DNA of 64,000 nt from Wallemia ichthyophaga EXF-994 (GCF_000400465.1 NW_008806300.1:1-64000), one strand, 5' to 3'. Numbered from the stretch's first letter, positions 10,209 to 21,280 are shown. Numbers and translations: made by a program. Notes: generated from the sequence alone by a model not told the origin.

Positions 10209-11333
10209 TTATTTGTATGAGTTTAAGCTTGGCTCAGCTTGAATACTATCTAATAGCTAGACATGCGAGTCGTACGAGGATAATATATAAATTATTCTAG
10301 TGGCGTGAAGGTGAGTAATGGTATAATTAGGACACCTAGACCCGTCTTAAATGGATGATAAGGGGAATTTTATTTTTATAGGATTCTTTGAAAGGGTTGT
10401 ACTTGGTTTAGGTTCTGTTATATTCTAAGTAGCTAGTTGGTAGGGTAACTGCTTACCAAGGCTATGATTAGTAGTCAGTCTGAAAGGATGTATGGCCACA
10501 GTGGGTAATAAACCCATCATGTTATATTTAGCATGCAGCAGTCGGTAAAATTGGTCAATGCTTGAAAAAGTGAACCAGCTAATTAGATTACGTATAATCA
10601 TCGTATACGTAGTAGGATATATTCATAATGAGAATCTATATCTGAGTAGTCCTTGACAATTCTGGTGCCAGCATCAGCGGTAATACCAGAAGGGCGAGTA
10701 TCAAGCATAATAAATAGGCGTAAAGGGATCGCAGACGGTTTTAATATTTCTTATATTTAGGAAACTTATTGAAACTAGAATCTAATGGGTGTTTTGAGCA
10801 CGTTGGGAGTAGGGGTAAAATCCGTTGAGACTCAAAAGACTACTAAAAGCGAAAGCACAAAACAATTAAAGATTGACGTTGAGGATCGAAAGCATGGGTA
10901 GCAAAAGAGATTAGAGACCTCTGATAGTCCATGCCGTAAACGATGTCTGTTCATATGTAGCAATTTTTCCGCTATATATTTAGTTAGCACATTAAACAGA
11001 CCGCCTGAACAGTACATTCCCAAGAATGAAAATCAAAAGTTTTAACCGCAGGCTAGTACACGGGGTGAAGCATGTTATTTAATTCGATAACCCGCGTATA
11101 ACCTTACTATCTCTTGTATATTTAGATTTTTATCTATTTACAGGTGTTGCATGGTTGTCGTCAGTTCGTGCTTAATAGTGTTTGGTTAAGTCCGCTAACG
11201 AACGCAATCCTTATGTTTAATTTATACATAAACAATGATTAGATTAACATCTAATTTTAAAGGAGTATGACTAATCATCATGACCCTTATGAGATAGGCT
11301 ATAGACGTGCCACAAAATTAATAACAATATCAT
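10209..11333 (+). repeat. rns tandem repeat copy 1 (1125 bp)
   Basis: Matches 11334-12458 (offset 1125) without differences that I found. It ends inside the 3' major domain (AATAACAATATCAT) and jumps back to TTATTTGTATGAG near the gene start with no overlap at the join. Confidence 0.93.
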
Positions 11334-12458
11334 TTATTTGTATGAGTTTAAGCTTGGCTCAGCTTGAATACTATCTAATAGCTAGACATGCGAGTCGTAC
11401 GAGGATAATATATAAATTATTCTAGTGGCGTGAAGGTGAGTAATGGTATAATTAGGACACCTAGACCCGTCTTAAATGGATGATAAGGGGAATTTTATTT
11501 TTATAGGATTCTTTGAAAGGGTTGTACTTGGTTTAGGTTCTGTTATATTCTAAGTAGCTAGTTGGTAGGGTAACTGCTTACCAAGGCTATGATTAGTAGT
11601 CAGTCTGAAAGGATGTATGGCCACAGTGGGTAATAAACCCATCATGTTATATTTAGCATGCAGCAGTCGGTAAAATTGGTCAATGCTTGAAAAAGTGAAC
11701 CAGCTAATTAGATTACGTATAATCATCGTATACGTAGTAGGATATATTCATAATGAGAATCTATATCTGAGTAGTCCTTGACAATTCTGGTGCCAGCATC
11801 AGCGGTAATACCAGAAGGGCGAGTATCAAGCATAATAAATAGGCGTAAAGGGATCGCAGACGGTTTTAATATTTCTTATATTTAGGAAACTTATTGAAAC
11901 TAGAATCTAATGGGTGTTTTGAGCACGTTGGGAGTAGGGGTAAAATCCGTTGAGACTCAAAAGACTACTAAAAGCGAAAGCACAAAACAATTAAAGATTG
12001 ACGTTGAGGATCGAAAGCATGGGTAGCAAAAGAGATTAGAGACCTCTGATAGTCCATGCCGTAAACGATGTCTGTTCATATGTAGCAATTTTTCCGCTAT
12101 ATATTTAGTTAGCACATTAAACAGACCGCCTGAACAGTACATTCCCAAGAATGAAAATCAAAAGTTTTAACCGCAGGCTAGTACACGGGGTGAAGCATGT
12201 TATTTAATTCGATAACCCGCGTATAACCTTACTATCTCTTGTATATTTAGATTTTTATCTATTTACAGGTGTTGCATGGTTGTCGTCAGTTCGTGCTTAA
12301 TAGTGTTTGGTTAAGTCCGCTAACGAACGCAATCCTTATGTTTAATTTATACATAAACAATGATTAGATTAACATCTAATTTTAAAGGAGTATGACTAAT
12401 CATCATGACCCTTATGAGATAGGCTATAGACGTGCCACAAAATTAATAACAATATCAT
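11334..12458 (+). repeat. rns tandem repeat copy 2 (continues to the 3' end)
   Basis: Second copy; it runs on into the unique 3' domain of rns and so defines the intact path together with 10157-10208. Confidence 0.93.
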
Positions 12459-12786
12459 AGCAAATTTATATTTTTTAATAGGAAAAAAGAGCTAATGATC
12501 AAATATTAATGAGTATGAATTATATGCTGCAATTCGCATATATGAAATAGGAATCCCGAGTAATCGTTTATCAGGATCGGAACGGTGAAACGAACTCTAG
12601 CCTGGGCATAAACCGCTCGTCACAAGCGTTAAGATGATTTATAATGAATATAAATAAAAACCTCAAATAATTTAAGATTTTAAAAAAGTCTTATTTTATT
12701 AAGGATAATCAGTTTGTAGAGTTGTGATCATCAAGATGCTTGAAGTCGAAACTGGTCACGGTAGGGGAACCTGCCGTGGTATCATT

Positions 12787-12907
12787 AAAATTAATTAAAC
12801 CCCTTCAATATTATTATTAATTTTTAATTTTATATAAACAAGTCGTTCCTACATTAATTTATTTTATTTCAATATTATAGGTAACAAATAATTTTTTCTA
12901 CTTTATT
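12787..12907 (+). promoter_or_regulatory. rns-trnV spacer with C-rich box and promoter-like box
   Basis: TTAATTAAACCCCTTC at 12791-12806 follows rns, AGTCGTTCCTACATTA at 12841-12856 is a degenerate third element, and TATTATAGGTAAC at 12873-12885 precedes tRNA-Val. Same order of elements as in other spacers. Confidence 0.45.
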
Positions 12908-12977
12908 AAGACGGTAGCTGAGTGGTTTAGCGTGCACTTTACACGTGTGATACAAGAGTTCGAATCTCTTTCGTCTT
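12908..12977 (+). tRNA. trnV(uac): tRNA-Val(UAC)
   Basis: Acceptor AAGACGG/TCGTCTT, T loop TTCGAAT, anticodon loop TTTACAC giving UAC. Lies between rns and cox2. Confidence 0.9.
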
Positions 12978-13148
12978 ATTATTTAACAATGCCCATCATT
13001 ATTATAATGTGATTTTTTACTATTAAATTAGTAATTATTTCAGATTGCTATAAAAGCATTATATGATTGATCCTATTATTAGGGCACTTATATTATTTTT
13101 AAATTTTATTTTTAATTGATTATAAGTGTGATTTGTATTTAAAAGATT

Positions 13149-15165
13149 ATGAATTTTCTTTTAAACTGGTTAGTTCCCGTGTATAATGATGCCCCTGAAC
13201 CATGGAAATTATCTTTCCAAGATGGAGCAAGTCCTACATTTGAAGGAATTACCGAATTACATGATACCATTTTCTTCTACCTAGTTGTTATTGGTGTAGG
13301 AGTTTTCTGGATCATGGGAGTTACAATGATTAACTTCAGTGAATCAAAATCACAAATTGTTTACAAACACTTTAACCACGGTACTCTTATCGAGTTAGTT
13401 TGGACAATTACACCTGCATTTATCTTAATTGCTATCGCATTCCCTAGCTTCAAATTACTATATCTTATGGATTCTATTACTAGAACGATTTTTAACACTA
13501 TTATGTCTAAATCAATCGTTTTATTTAAATCTACTGTTCAATCATTTTCAATAGCTATTGAAAGAGCTAAACCGATTTTCATTAAAAATATCACTACACC
13601 TTGTACCGCTATTGTACCATATGGTGTTATGGGGAATTCTAATGGAATCAAATTAAGTCAATATGCTAGAGATATTACTGTACTAACTGAAACTATGCGT
13701 GATCAAATTATTGGTCACATCTTGGGAGATGGTTCACTAACTAAATCATATACTTCTAAGAATGCATACTTTGTTTTCACACAGACATCTAAGCGTTTTT
13801 TCTATATTATGCATATTTTTTCAATTTTAGGTCCACTTTGCCTAAAATTACCAACATTAGGTTGTAGTTTACGTAAAGGAATTAGAAGTTACTATCTTCA
13901 AATTCACTCACGTAGTTACCCATTTTTTAGTAATCTGTACAATTTATTTTACTTCGATGGTATTAATCCAAATCCCGTAAAAAGAATTCCTACAGATCTT
14001 CTATTTTACTTAAACCCTAATGTTCTGGCAGTATGGTGCATGGATGATGGAAATTTCTCTCCAAGCGGTTTCTATCTTCACACTAATAATTTTAGTTTTA
14101 ATGATGTATATAAATTAGCTGCTATGCTTCACTATGTTTTTGAATTAACTGTGAATGTTCAAAGATTTGATGGAAAACCTGTTCTTTATGTTCCAGCTAA
14201 GCAATTACCTAAATTTTATGCTTTAGTTAAGCCTTATATTTTGCCTGAGTTTGCCTACAAGTTTAGACACCAAGTATTGACACAGTATGATTAATACCGA
14301 GTCCCACTTTTATATTAAATTTATAATACCCCTTCCTATTTTTACAGTATTACAAATTTATAAAGTGAAACACATTTTACGAAGCTAAGATCGTTTTTAA
14401 GTTATTTAGTACTAGTATAATAGTGATAACCTAAATAATTACGTATCAGCTGTATTAAAAATATTTTCAGAGACTATAGCATATTGAATATTTTATTAAT
14501 ATTAAAATATAGTCCTTTTTTCAATATTTTAACTCTAAAAGTTTTGAAAATATTAGGAGGTAATTTCACCATCTATGACAATCAAGGTTAACGGTGCTCA
14601 GTGGTACTGGTCTTACGAGTACTCTGATTACTTGAATGAAGAAGGAGAATCCCTGGAATTCGATAGTTACATGGTACCTGAATCTGATTTAGAATTAGGT
14701 CAATTAAGACTACTTGATGTTGACGCACCAGTTGTAGTACCTGTTGATACTCATATCAGATTTATTGTTACAGCTAATGACGTTATCCATGACTTTGCTG
14801 TTCCATCTCTAGGATTAAAAATCGATGCAACACCCGGTTAATAAACGGCCGGTTAAAAATTTACTAAAATGCTAATACGTTACTAATAATATGATTATTA
14901 CTTTAAAAAAGTAAAAATATAATCATTTATCTAATTAGCAAATATTTTTTATATTTCAGAGGCTATTTTAAGAAATAGTCCATTTAAATTATCAAATAAT
15001 TTATAAAATTTGCGTTTAAATCAAACTTCGGTATTAATCCAGAGAGAAGGTACTTACTATGGACAATGTAGTGAAATTTGTGGAGCTTACCACGCATTTA
15101 TGCCTATCCAAATTCAGGCGGTATCACTAGATAAGTATTTAAGCTGGTTAGATAGCCAATTCTAG
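13149..15165 (+). CDS. cox2: Cytochrome c oxidase subunit 2, three exons
   Basis: Complex IV subunit that carries the CuA centre and accepts electrons from cytochrome c. Exons 13149-13472, 14557-14838 and 15013-15165 join in frame to 252 residues. Exon 1 has the presequence region and two membrane helices; exon 2 starts [20 protein letters not shown]; exon 3 holds the CuA ligands in [17 protein letters not shown] (two cysteines, histidine, methionine). Stop TAG; a C-rich box follows (15185-15199). Exon ends obey the group I T/G rule. tRNA-Val lies 170 bp upstream and nad1 225 bp downstream, probably one transcript. Confidence 0.95.
13473..14294 (+). CDS. LAGLIDADG (type 2) homing endonuclease in cox2 intron 1, intact
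   Basis: 273 residues continuing the exon 1 frame (open from 13149). It belongs to the LAGLIDADG_2 group: first motif [14 protein letters not shown], then [20 protein letters not shown], and a second motif region [20 protein letters not shown] with [19 protein letters not shown] after it. Acidic residues sit at the end of both motifs. It contains an ATA isoleucine codon (near 13550), a codon I did not find in the core genes I read, which hints at a foreign origin. No damage seen. Confidence 0.88.
   Translation, partial: SITRTIFNTIMSKSIVLFKSTVQSFSIAIERAKPIFIKNITTPCTAIVPYGVMGNSNGIKLSQYARDITVLTETMRDQIIGHILGDGSLTKSYTSKNAYFVFTQTSKRFFYIMHIFSILGPLCLKLPTLGCSLRKGIRSYYLQIHSRSYPFFSNLYNLFYFDGINPNPVKRIPTDLLFYLNPNVLAVWCMDDGNFSPSGFYLHTNNFSFNDVYKLAAMLHYVFELTVNVQRFDGKPVLYVPAKQLPKFYALVKPYILPEFAYKFRHQVLTQYD
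13473..14556 (+). mobile_element. cox2 intron 1 (group I) with intact LAGLIDADG gene
   Basis: Inserted between LLYLMD and EVISPS. ORF in frame with exon 1; C-rich box TTATAATACCCCTTCC (14321-14336) after the ORF; 3' core TTTCAGAGACTATAGC followed by AATATAGTCC (about 14460-14515). Confidence 0.86.
14839..15012 (+). ncRNA. cox2 intron 2, 174-bp group I intron
   Basis: Among the smallest introns here. P1 can be read directly: exon end CCGGT pairs with intron GCCGG, giving U-G at the 5' splice site. Core TTTCAGAGGCTATTTT followed by AATAGTCC. Splits cox2 between ATPG and RLNQTS. No ORF. Confidence 0.88.
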
Positions 15166-15389
15166 ATTTACCTATTATTAAAATTATTAAACCCCTTCCA
15201 AAATAGGAATATATACACAATTATATTCTTAGTTGATTTTATCAAATTGAAAACACTTTACAGTGTGTACCTTATAGTCTAATTTAACTTTTATATTATA
15301 TATAATTATAGTTAATCTTAGACGTTTTTACTAAAATATATAATAAATTTATATATTTTATGTAGTTTATATTAAGTTATTTTTATAAA

Positions 15390-16376
15390 ATGTTTACATT
15401 ATTAAACCTTGTTGAAATTCTTATTGTATTAGTTCCTGTTCTTCTAGCTGTTGCTTTTATGACTATTTTAGAAAGAAAAGTTATGGGTAGCATGCAAAGA
15501 AGAGTTGGTCCAAATAGAGTAGGATACTATGGTGTTCTACAGCCGTTCGCCGATGCCCTTAAATTAGTAGTTAAAGAAAATGTTATTCCATCACACTCAG
15601 CTAAAACATTATTCTTCCTTGCTCCTATTATTGTTTTATTAACTAGTTTATTAGGATGGGGAGTTATGCCTTTTGGTACCGGATTAGTTATTGGAGATTA
15701 TCCATTAGGATTATACTTTACATTAGCAATTGGTGCTTTAGGTATTTATGGTGTATTATTAGCTGGATGGAGTGCTAACTCTAAATATGCATTCATTGGA
15801 TCATTAAGATCTACAGCTCAGTTAATTAGTTACGAATTAGTATTCAGTTCATGTTTACTAGCAGTATTATTCTTATGTGGTACATTAAATTACACTAGAA
15901 TGATCGAAACACAACAAGCTGTATGGTTTATTTTCCCATTATTACCATTATTTGTTATGTACTTTATTTCAGTATTAGCAGAAACTAACAGAACACCTTT
16001 TGATCTTGTAGAAGCCGAATCTGAACTTGTTAGTGGATTTATGACAGAACACGGATCTCTTGTATTCGTATTCTTCTTCCTAGGAGAATACTCATCTATT
16101 GTAGGTATGTCAGCGCTAACAGCATATATGTTCTTAGGAGGATATAATATGCCCGAATTATTTGTAAATGATACTATGATCAATATTCAAGGATTTATTC
16201 TTGGACTTAAAACATGTATTTCTTGTATTCTATTCGTATGGTTCAGAGCATCTCTACCTAGATTAAGATATGACCAATTAATGGTATTCTGTTGGTGTAA
16301 TATGTTACCATTAGCTATTGCTATTATCATGTTAATTCCAAGTATCTTATTAGCATTCGATATTATGCCATACTAA
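15390..16376 (+). CDS. nad1: NADH dehydrogenase subunit 1
   Basis: 328-residue membrane subunit of complex I at the base of the quinone channel. Signatures: ERKVMGSMQRRVGPNRVGYYG (residues about 28-48), QPFADALKL, and the acidic loop AETNRTPFDLVEAESELVSGF (residues about 198-218). Eight hydrophobic helices, normal length, TAA stop. Reading it codon by codon I found no ATA codon: every isoleucine is ATT or ATC. A C-rich box (16402-16416) follows. Confidence 0.97.
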   Translation: MFTLLNLVEILIVLVPVLLAVAFMTILERKVMGSMQRRVGPNRVGYYGVLQPFADALKLVVKENVIPSHSAKTLFFLAPIIVLLTSLLGWGVMPFGTGLVIGDYPLGLYFTLAIGALGIYGVLLAGWSANSKYAFIGSLRSTAQLISYELVFSSCLLAVLFLCGTLNYTRMIETQQAVWFIFPLLPLFVMYFISVLAETNRTPFDLVEAESELVSGFMTEHGSLVFVFFFLGEYSSIVGMSALTAYMFLGGYNMPELFVNDTMINIQGFILGLKTCISCILFVWFRASLPRLRYDQLMVFCWCNMLPLAIAIIMLIPSILLAFDIMPY

Positions 16377-16401
16377 TAACTAAATTAACCCTTTTATATA
16401 A

Positions 16402-16416
16402 ATTTAATACCCCTTC
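16402..16416 (+). terminator. C-rich 3'-end box after nad1
   Basis: ATTTAATACCCCTTC, about 25 bp after the nad1 stop; same element as after nad4, cob, cox2 and others. Confidence 0.45.
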
Positions 16417-16480
16417 AGAATCATAATAACTATAATAACCATAATAAAGGTATTATAAAATTTTATTTTTTATATAATTA

Positions 16481-16493
16481 GTTATAGGTAATG
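16481..16493 (+). promoter_or_regulatory. Promoter-like box before tRNA-Leu(UAA)
   Basis: GTTATAGGTAATG abuts the first base of the tRNA. Member of the WTAWAGGTAAT set. Confidence 0.45.
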
Positions 16494-16575
16494 CGAGTAT
16501 GCTGTAATTGGTAGCCAGGTGATCGTTAAGTGATCAAGGTAATAATACCGTGCCGGTTCGAGTCCGGCTGCTCGT
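16493..16575 (+). tRNA. trnL(uaa): tRNA-Leu(UAA)
   Basis: Acceptor GCGAGTA/TGCTCGT, long variable arm, T arm GCCGGTTCGAGTCCGGC, anticodon loop GTTAAGT giving UAA, the major leucine codon set of this genome. Confidence 0.92.
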
Positions 16576-16768
16576 AATAAAATATTAGTAAACTCACATT
16601 ATTTTATAATTAAATAATAATAATATGTATAGACGACTTAATTTAAATAATAACATGTATAAATAACTAAACTACAATATACATAATTTATATGGTGATA
16701 TTTATATTTAATATTAATAATTAAATATATTTTTTGTTATAGATTATAATATTTAATATTTATGATAT

Positions 16769-16839
16769 GATCCGGAAAGGAATTGAACCTAATACCTTAC
16801 AGTTATCGGCTGTACGTTCTACCATTAAACTACCAGATC
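16769..16839 (-). tRNA. trnI(gau): tRNA-Ile(GAU), copy a
   Basis: Acceptor GATCTGG/CCGGATC, anticodon stem TACAG/CTGTA with loop CCGATAA, giving GAU but with C instead of the usual U at position 33. The body is identical to the tRNA at 53299-53369; only the acceptor stems differ. Confidence 0.85.
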
Positions 16840-16881
16840 TTATATAATTACGATAATCGAAAAATTTAGCAAATAATCAAT

Positions 16882-16924
16882 AATTTACCTTTAGAAAAAA
16901 TAAAAAATAAAAATTAAAGGTAAA
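16882..16924. promoter_or_regulatory. Divergent promoter-like boxes between trnI(-) and atp6(+)
   Basis: AATTTACCTTTAG (16882-16894, minus strand) faces the tRNA and AATTAAAGGTAAA (16912-16924, plus strand) faces atp6. Two opposed copies of the same box between divergent genes support a start-site role. Confidence 0.5.
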
Positions 16925-16962
16925 AGTTAAAGTTTGAATTTTATAATAATTTATTAATAAAT

Positions 16963-17730
16963 ATGCACAACTTATTTATGATCAACTCTCCATTAGAGCA
17001 ATTCGGTGTTGTCAGTCTATTGGAGTTTAGACTACCATTTAATGGTACAGTTTTAAGTTTAACTAACTTAGGACTATATTCTATCATCATTGTTGTTTTA
17101 ATCTTAGGTGGACATTTTCTATCTACTAACAACAAAGGTCTAGTAAGTAGCCCATGGTCTCTTACATTTGAAAGCCTATATACTACTCTACAATCAATGG
17201 TTAAAGACCAAATTGGATCAAGATACGAATCATACTTACCTTTTGTATACGGATTATTTATTTTCATCCTAGTTGCTAACGTTAATGGTAACATCCCTTA
17301 CGGATTTACTATTACTACATCTGCTATTGTTTCATTAGGATTCAGTTGTATGATTTTCTCATCTGTTACTATTCTTGGATTATTCAGACATGGTATCCAC
17401 TTCTTCAGTTACTTTGTTCCTGCTGGTACACCATTAGCATTAGTACCATTACTAGTATTAATCGAATTAATTTCATACTTTGCTAGAGCTGTATCATTAG
17501 GAGTACGTCTATTTGCTAACATGGTAGCTGGACATATTTTACTAAAAATTCTAGCATCATTCTTATTTGGACTATTTAACTCATCATTATTAGTAGCTAC
17601 ATTAACTCTAATCCCATTTGCATTATTTGTTGCATTAATTGGACTAGAATTAGCAGTAAGTGTTATCCAAGCATACGTATTCACTATTTTAACTTGTTCT
17701 TACATTAAAGATGCTCTAGATCTTCACTAG
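16963..17730 (+). CDS. atp6: ATP synthase subunit a (copy 1)
   Basis: 255-residue Fo proton-channel subunit. Signature SLGVRLFANMVAGHILLKIL (residues about 174-193) includes the essential arginine facing the c-ring; GLELAVSVIQAYVFTILTCS near the C-terminus is the second conserved helix. Length and hydrophobic profile are normal; TAG stop. tRNA-Gly and nad2 follow. Identical to the copy at 21475-22242, and a third partial copy lies inverted at 20744-21198. One copy would be expected. Confidence 0.95.
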   Translation: MHNLFMINSPLEQFGVVSLLEFRLPFNGTVLSLTNLGLYSIIIVVLILGGHFLSTNNKGLVSSPWSLTFESLYTTLQSMVKDQIGSRYESYLPFVYGLFIFILVANVNGNIPYGFTITTSAIVSLGFSCMIFSSVTILGLFRHGIHFFSYFVPAGTPLALVPLLVLIELISYFARAVSLGVRLFANMVAGHILLKILASFLFGLFNSSLLVATLTLIPFALFVALIGLELAVSVIQAYVFTILTCSYIKDALDLH

Positions 17731-17882
17731 TTAAATAATAGTAATATTATACTAATATATAATAACCCTTTTATAATTAATTAAACCCCTTTTTATATAA
17801 TATATAATTATTAGATAATTAAAGGTAATCTGGTTATTTAATTTTTTTAAGTTATTTTATTTAACACTTATATTCTACCAAG

Positions 17883-17952
17883 GCATGTGTCGTATAATGG
17901 CAATATAGTGGTCTTCCATATCATTGACGTGGGTTCGATTCCCACCACATGT
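17883..17952 (+). tRNA. trnG(ucc): tRNA-Gly(UCC), copy 1
   Basis: Acceptor GCATGTG/CACATGT, T loop TTCGATT, anticodon loop CTTCCAT giving UCC. A C-rich box (17778-17790) after atp6 and a promoter-like AATTAAAGGTAATC (17817-17830) precede it. Confidence 0.9.
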
Positions 17953-18029
17953 ATTTTTTGTAATATAAATTAATTCTATTATTATTTTAAAAAATTTAAT
18001 TAATTATTTTACATTGTGACTTTTTAGTA

Positions 18030-19226
18030 ATGCTATTATTAGCTTTAATTATTTTAGTTGTTGTTTTAGCAACAAGTTCCTCAGAAAACAGATCTACTGT
18101 TTCATTTGTTTACAATCCGGTTAAATTAATTGTATTATCATTAATTTTATCAATTGTATTAATTATTTCCGCTATTTCATCTTGCCCATTAGATTTAACA
18201 GTTTCTCTCTTTAGTGGACTATATCAAACATCATATGTAACATTAGCATTTGATTTACTATTATTTGTTAGTTCAGCATTAGTTTTAACATCATGGCCTC
18301 AATTTAAATCGAATAAATACTTATCTCATTTTAATAATTTTAAAATGAACGATTATAGTCTTATTGTTTTATTTTCTATTATTGGTGGATCATTCTTATT
18401 AGCTTCTAATGATTTAATTAGTTTATACTTAGCTCTTGAATTACAATCATTTGGTGTTTATGTTCTTACTACATTATATAGAGACTCAGAATCTGCTACT
18501 TCTGGTGGTATGAAATACTTCTTTTTAGGAGCTCTTTCTTCAGCCTTAATTTTATTAGGGTCAGCTATTTTATATACTTATTTAGGATTAACACAATTCG
18601 AATCTATTTATATTTTAGCAAGTGTTCCTACTAATACTATCGATCAAATTGGACTAAATTTTGGTTTATTACTTATTCTTATTGGATTATTATTTAAAGT
18701 TGCAGCTGCACCATTCCATTCATATGCTCCAGATGTATATGACGGAGCACCAACTCAAGTAACAATTTGGTTAACAACTATTCCAAAACTAAGTTTATTT
18801 GGTTTATTATTAGTTCTACAACCATTAGGTACATTATTAAGTAGTTCAGTAGAATTATTTAATTTAGTTCCATGGACAGATTTATTATTATTATCTACAT
18901 TATTATCATTTATTGTCGGAAGTGTTATTGGTTTAGGTCAATATAGAATTAAAAGATTACTTGCTTATAGTACTATTGGACATGTCGGATTTATTTTATT
19001 AGGTCTAGCAAGTCATAGTACACAATCATTAGAATCAACATTCTTTTACTTAGGTCAATATACATTCACTACTATTAATGTATTCCTTATCTTAATTGCA
19101 TTTGGTATTGCTATTAATGGTAAAAAATCTAATACTAATTATGATATTCAATTTATTAAAGATTTAACAGGACAATTCCTACATAACCCAGCATTAAGTT
19201 TAAGTTTAAGTTTATGTTTATCCTAA
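18030..19226 (+). pseudogene. nad2: nad2, truncated copy 1
   Basis: Encodes the first 395 residues of ND2 (starts [20 protein letters not shown]) but the frame runs into a strand switch after ...SLSLSLCL and ends in a new stop. The intact gene is at 25117-26637. Identical to the intact copy up to the break as far as I compared. Confidence 0.88.
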
Positions 19227-20444
19227 AAGTGGAGGTACTCCTGCCATAGAGAATAAACATAAACTTAAACTTAAACTTAATGCTGGGTTATGTAGGAATT
19301 GTCCTGTTAAATCTTTAATAAATTGAATATCATAATTAGTATTAGATTTTTTACCATTAATAGCAATACCAAATGCAATTAAGATAAGGAATACATTAAT
19401 AGTAGTGAATGTATATTGACCTAAGTAAAAGAATGTTGATTCTAATGATTGTGTACTATGACTTGCTAGACCTAATAAAATAAATCCGACATGTCCAATA
19501 GTACTATAAGCAAGTAATCTTTTAATTCTATATTGACCTAAACCAATAACACTTCCGACAATAAATGATAATAATGTAGATAATAATAATAAATCTGTCC
19601 ATGGAACTAAATTAAATAATTCTACTGAACTACTTAATAATGTACCTAATGGTTGTAGAACTAATAATAAACCAAATAAACTTAGTTTTGGAATAGTTGT
19701 TAACCAAATTGTTACTTGAGTTGGTGCTCCGTCATATACATCTGGAGCATATGAATGGAATGGTGCAGCTGCAACTTTAAATAATAATCCAATAAGAATA
19801 AGTAATAAACCAAAATTTAGTCCAATTTGATCGATAGTATTAGCAGGAACACTTGCTAAAATATAAATAGATTCGAATTGTGTTAATCCTAAATAAGTAT
19901 ATAAAATAGCTGACCCTAATAAAATTAAGGCTGAAGAAAGAGCTCCTAAAAAGAAGTATTTCATACCACCAGAAGTAGCAGATTCTGAGTCTCTATATAA
20001 TGTAGTAAGAACATAAACACCAAATGATTGTAATTCAAGAGCTAAGTATAAACTAATTAAATCATTAGAAGCTAATAAGAATGATCCACCAATAATAGAA
20101 AATAAAACAATAAGACTATAATCGTTCATTTTAAAATTATTAAAATGAGATAAGTATTTATTCGATTTAAATTGAGGCCATGATGTTAAAACTAATGCTG
20201 AACTAACAAATAATAGTAAAGCAAATGCTAATGTTACATATGATGTTTGATATAGTCCACTAAAGAGAGAAACTGTTAAATCTAATGGGCAAGATGAAAT
20301 AGCGGAAATAATTAATACAATTGATAAAATTAATGATAATACAATTAATTTAACCGGATTGTAAACAAATGAAACAGTAGATCTGTTTTCTGAGGAACTT
20401 GTTGCTAAAACAACAACTAAAATAATTAAAGCTAATAATAGCAT
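19218..20444 (-). pseudogene. nad2: nad2, inverted truncated copy
   Basis: 408-residue minus-strand frame covering the nad2 start to ...[10 protein letters not shown], then cut at the strand switch. Relative to the plus copies it has Asp to Ala (AFALLL for AFDLLL) and Thr to Ala (VPANTI for VPTNTI). The second inverted copy (23730-24850) shares at least the second change, and its DNA also shows the first. Confidence 0.88.
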
Positions 20445-20521
20445 TACTAAAAAGTCACAATGTAAAATAATTAATTAAATTTTTTAAAATAATAATAGAA
20501 TTAATTTATATTACAAAAAAT

Positions 20522-20591
20522 ACATGTGGTGGGAATCGAACCCACGTCAATGATATGGAAGACCACTATATTGCCATTATACGACACATGC
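20522..20591 (-). tRNA. trnG(ucc): tRNA-Gly(UCC), inverted copy
   Basis: Exact mirror of 17883-17952 inside foldback arm 2. Structurally complete. Confidence 0.85.
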
Positions 20592-20743
20592 CTTGGTAGA
20601 ATATAAGTGTTAAATAAAATAACTTAAAAAAATTAAATAACCAGATTACCTTTAATTATCTAATAATTATATATTATATAAAAAGGGGTTTAATTAATTA
20701 TAAAAGGGTTATTATATATTAGTATAATATTACTATTATTTAA

Positions 20744-21198
20744 CTAGTGAAGATCTAGAGCATCTTTAATGTAAGAACAAGTTAAAATAGTGAATACGTA
20801 TGCTTGGATAACACTTACTGCTAATTCTAGTCCAATTAATGCAACAAATAATGCAAATGGGATTAGAGTTAATGTAGCTACTAATAATGATGAGTTAAAT
20901 AGTCCAAATAAGAATGATGCTAGAATTTTTAGTAAAATATGTCCAGCTACCATGTTAGCAAATAGACGTACTCCTAATGATACAGCTCTAGCAAAGTATG
21001 AAATTAATTCGATTAATACTAGTAATGGTACTAATGCTAATGGTGTACCAGCAGGAACAAAGTAACTGAAGAAGTGGATACCATGTCTGAATAATCCAAG
21101 AATAGTAACAGATGAGAAAATCATACAACTGAATCCTAATGAAACAATAGCAGATGTAGTAATAGTAAATCCGTAAGGGATGTTACCATTAACGTTAA
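20744..21198 (-). pseudogene. atp6: atp6, inverted 3' fragment
   Basis: Minus-strand C-terminal part of ATP6 (about 150 residues, including the SLGVRLFANM helix), cut at 21198 where the sequence jumps with a TA overlap back to the 16687 region. Lacks the N-terminal third. Confidence 0.88.
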
Positions 21199-21280
21199 TT
21201 TATATGGTGATATTTATATTTAATATTAATAATTAAATATATTTTTTGTTATAGATTATAATATTTAATATTTATGATAT

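Larger units (their letters stand above)
10157..12786 (+). rRNA. rns: Small subunit (16S-like) rRNA, interrupted by a tandem partial duplication
   Basis: 5' domain GAGTTTAAGCTTGGCTCAG followed by GACATGCGAGTCG; 530-loop GGTGCCAGCATCAGCGGTAA; decoding end AAACCGCTCGTCACAAGCG; 3' end GAAGTCGAAACTGGTCACGG then GTAGGGGAACCTGCC. Ends are approximate (within about 20 nt). Positions 10209-11333 are repeated at 11334-12458, so as written the gene holds two copies of its 5' and central domains before one 3' domain. Removing one unit leaves about 1.5 kb, a normal mitochondrial size. The duplication would break the rRNA. Confidence 0.93.
16687..20340 (+). repeat. 4512-bp repeat unit, copy 1 (trnI-atp6-trnG-nad2 plus foldback)
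   Basis: Sequence from 16687 recurs from 21199 with a constant offset of 4512 up to about 24850. The unit includes a direct copy of the genes and the start of their inverted copy, so the fold itself was copied. Confidence 0.92.
17276..21198. repeat. Foldback 1: 1946-bp inverted repeat with 31-nt loop
   Basis: Arms 17276-19221 and 19253-21198 (mirror coordinates sum to 38474) with spacer 19222-19252. The spacer is itself read from the opposite strand of the intact nad2 continuation, so synthesis appears to have skipped about 30 nt and turned back. Arms differ by at least two substitutions in nad2. Confidence 0.92.

Noticed and set aside
10832-11023. 63-residue minus-strand frame inside rns (also at 11957-12148)
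   Set aside because: Lies wholly within the small rRNA on the opposite strand; chance frame.
17409-17684. Minus-strand frames opposite atp6, nad1 and cox1
   Set aside because: They mirror hydrophobic coding sequence on the other strand and are asparagine/threonine-rich shadows.
18030-19226. 398-residue nad2 frame as an alternative, shorter ND2
   Set aside because: Its end is created by the strand switch; the conserved C-terminal part is present only in 25117-26637.
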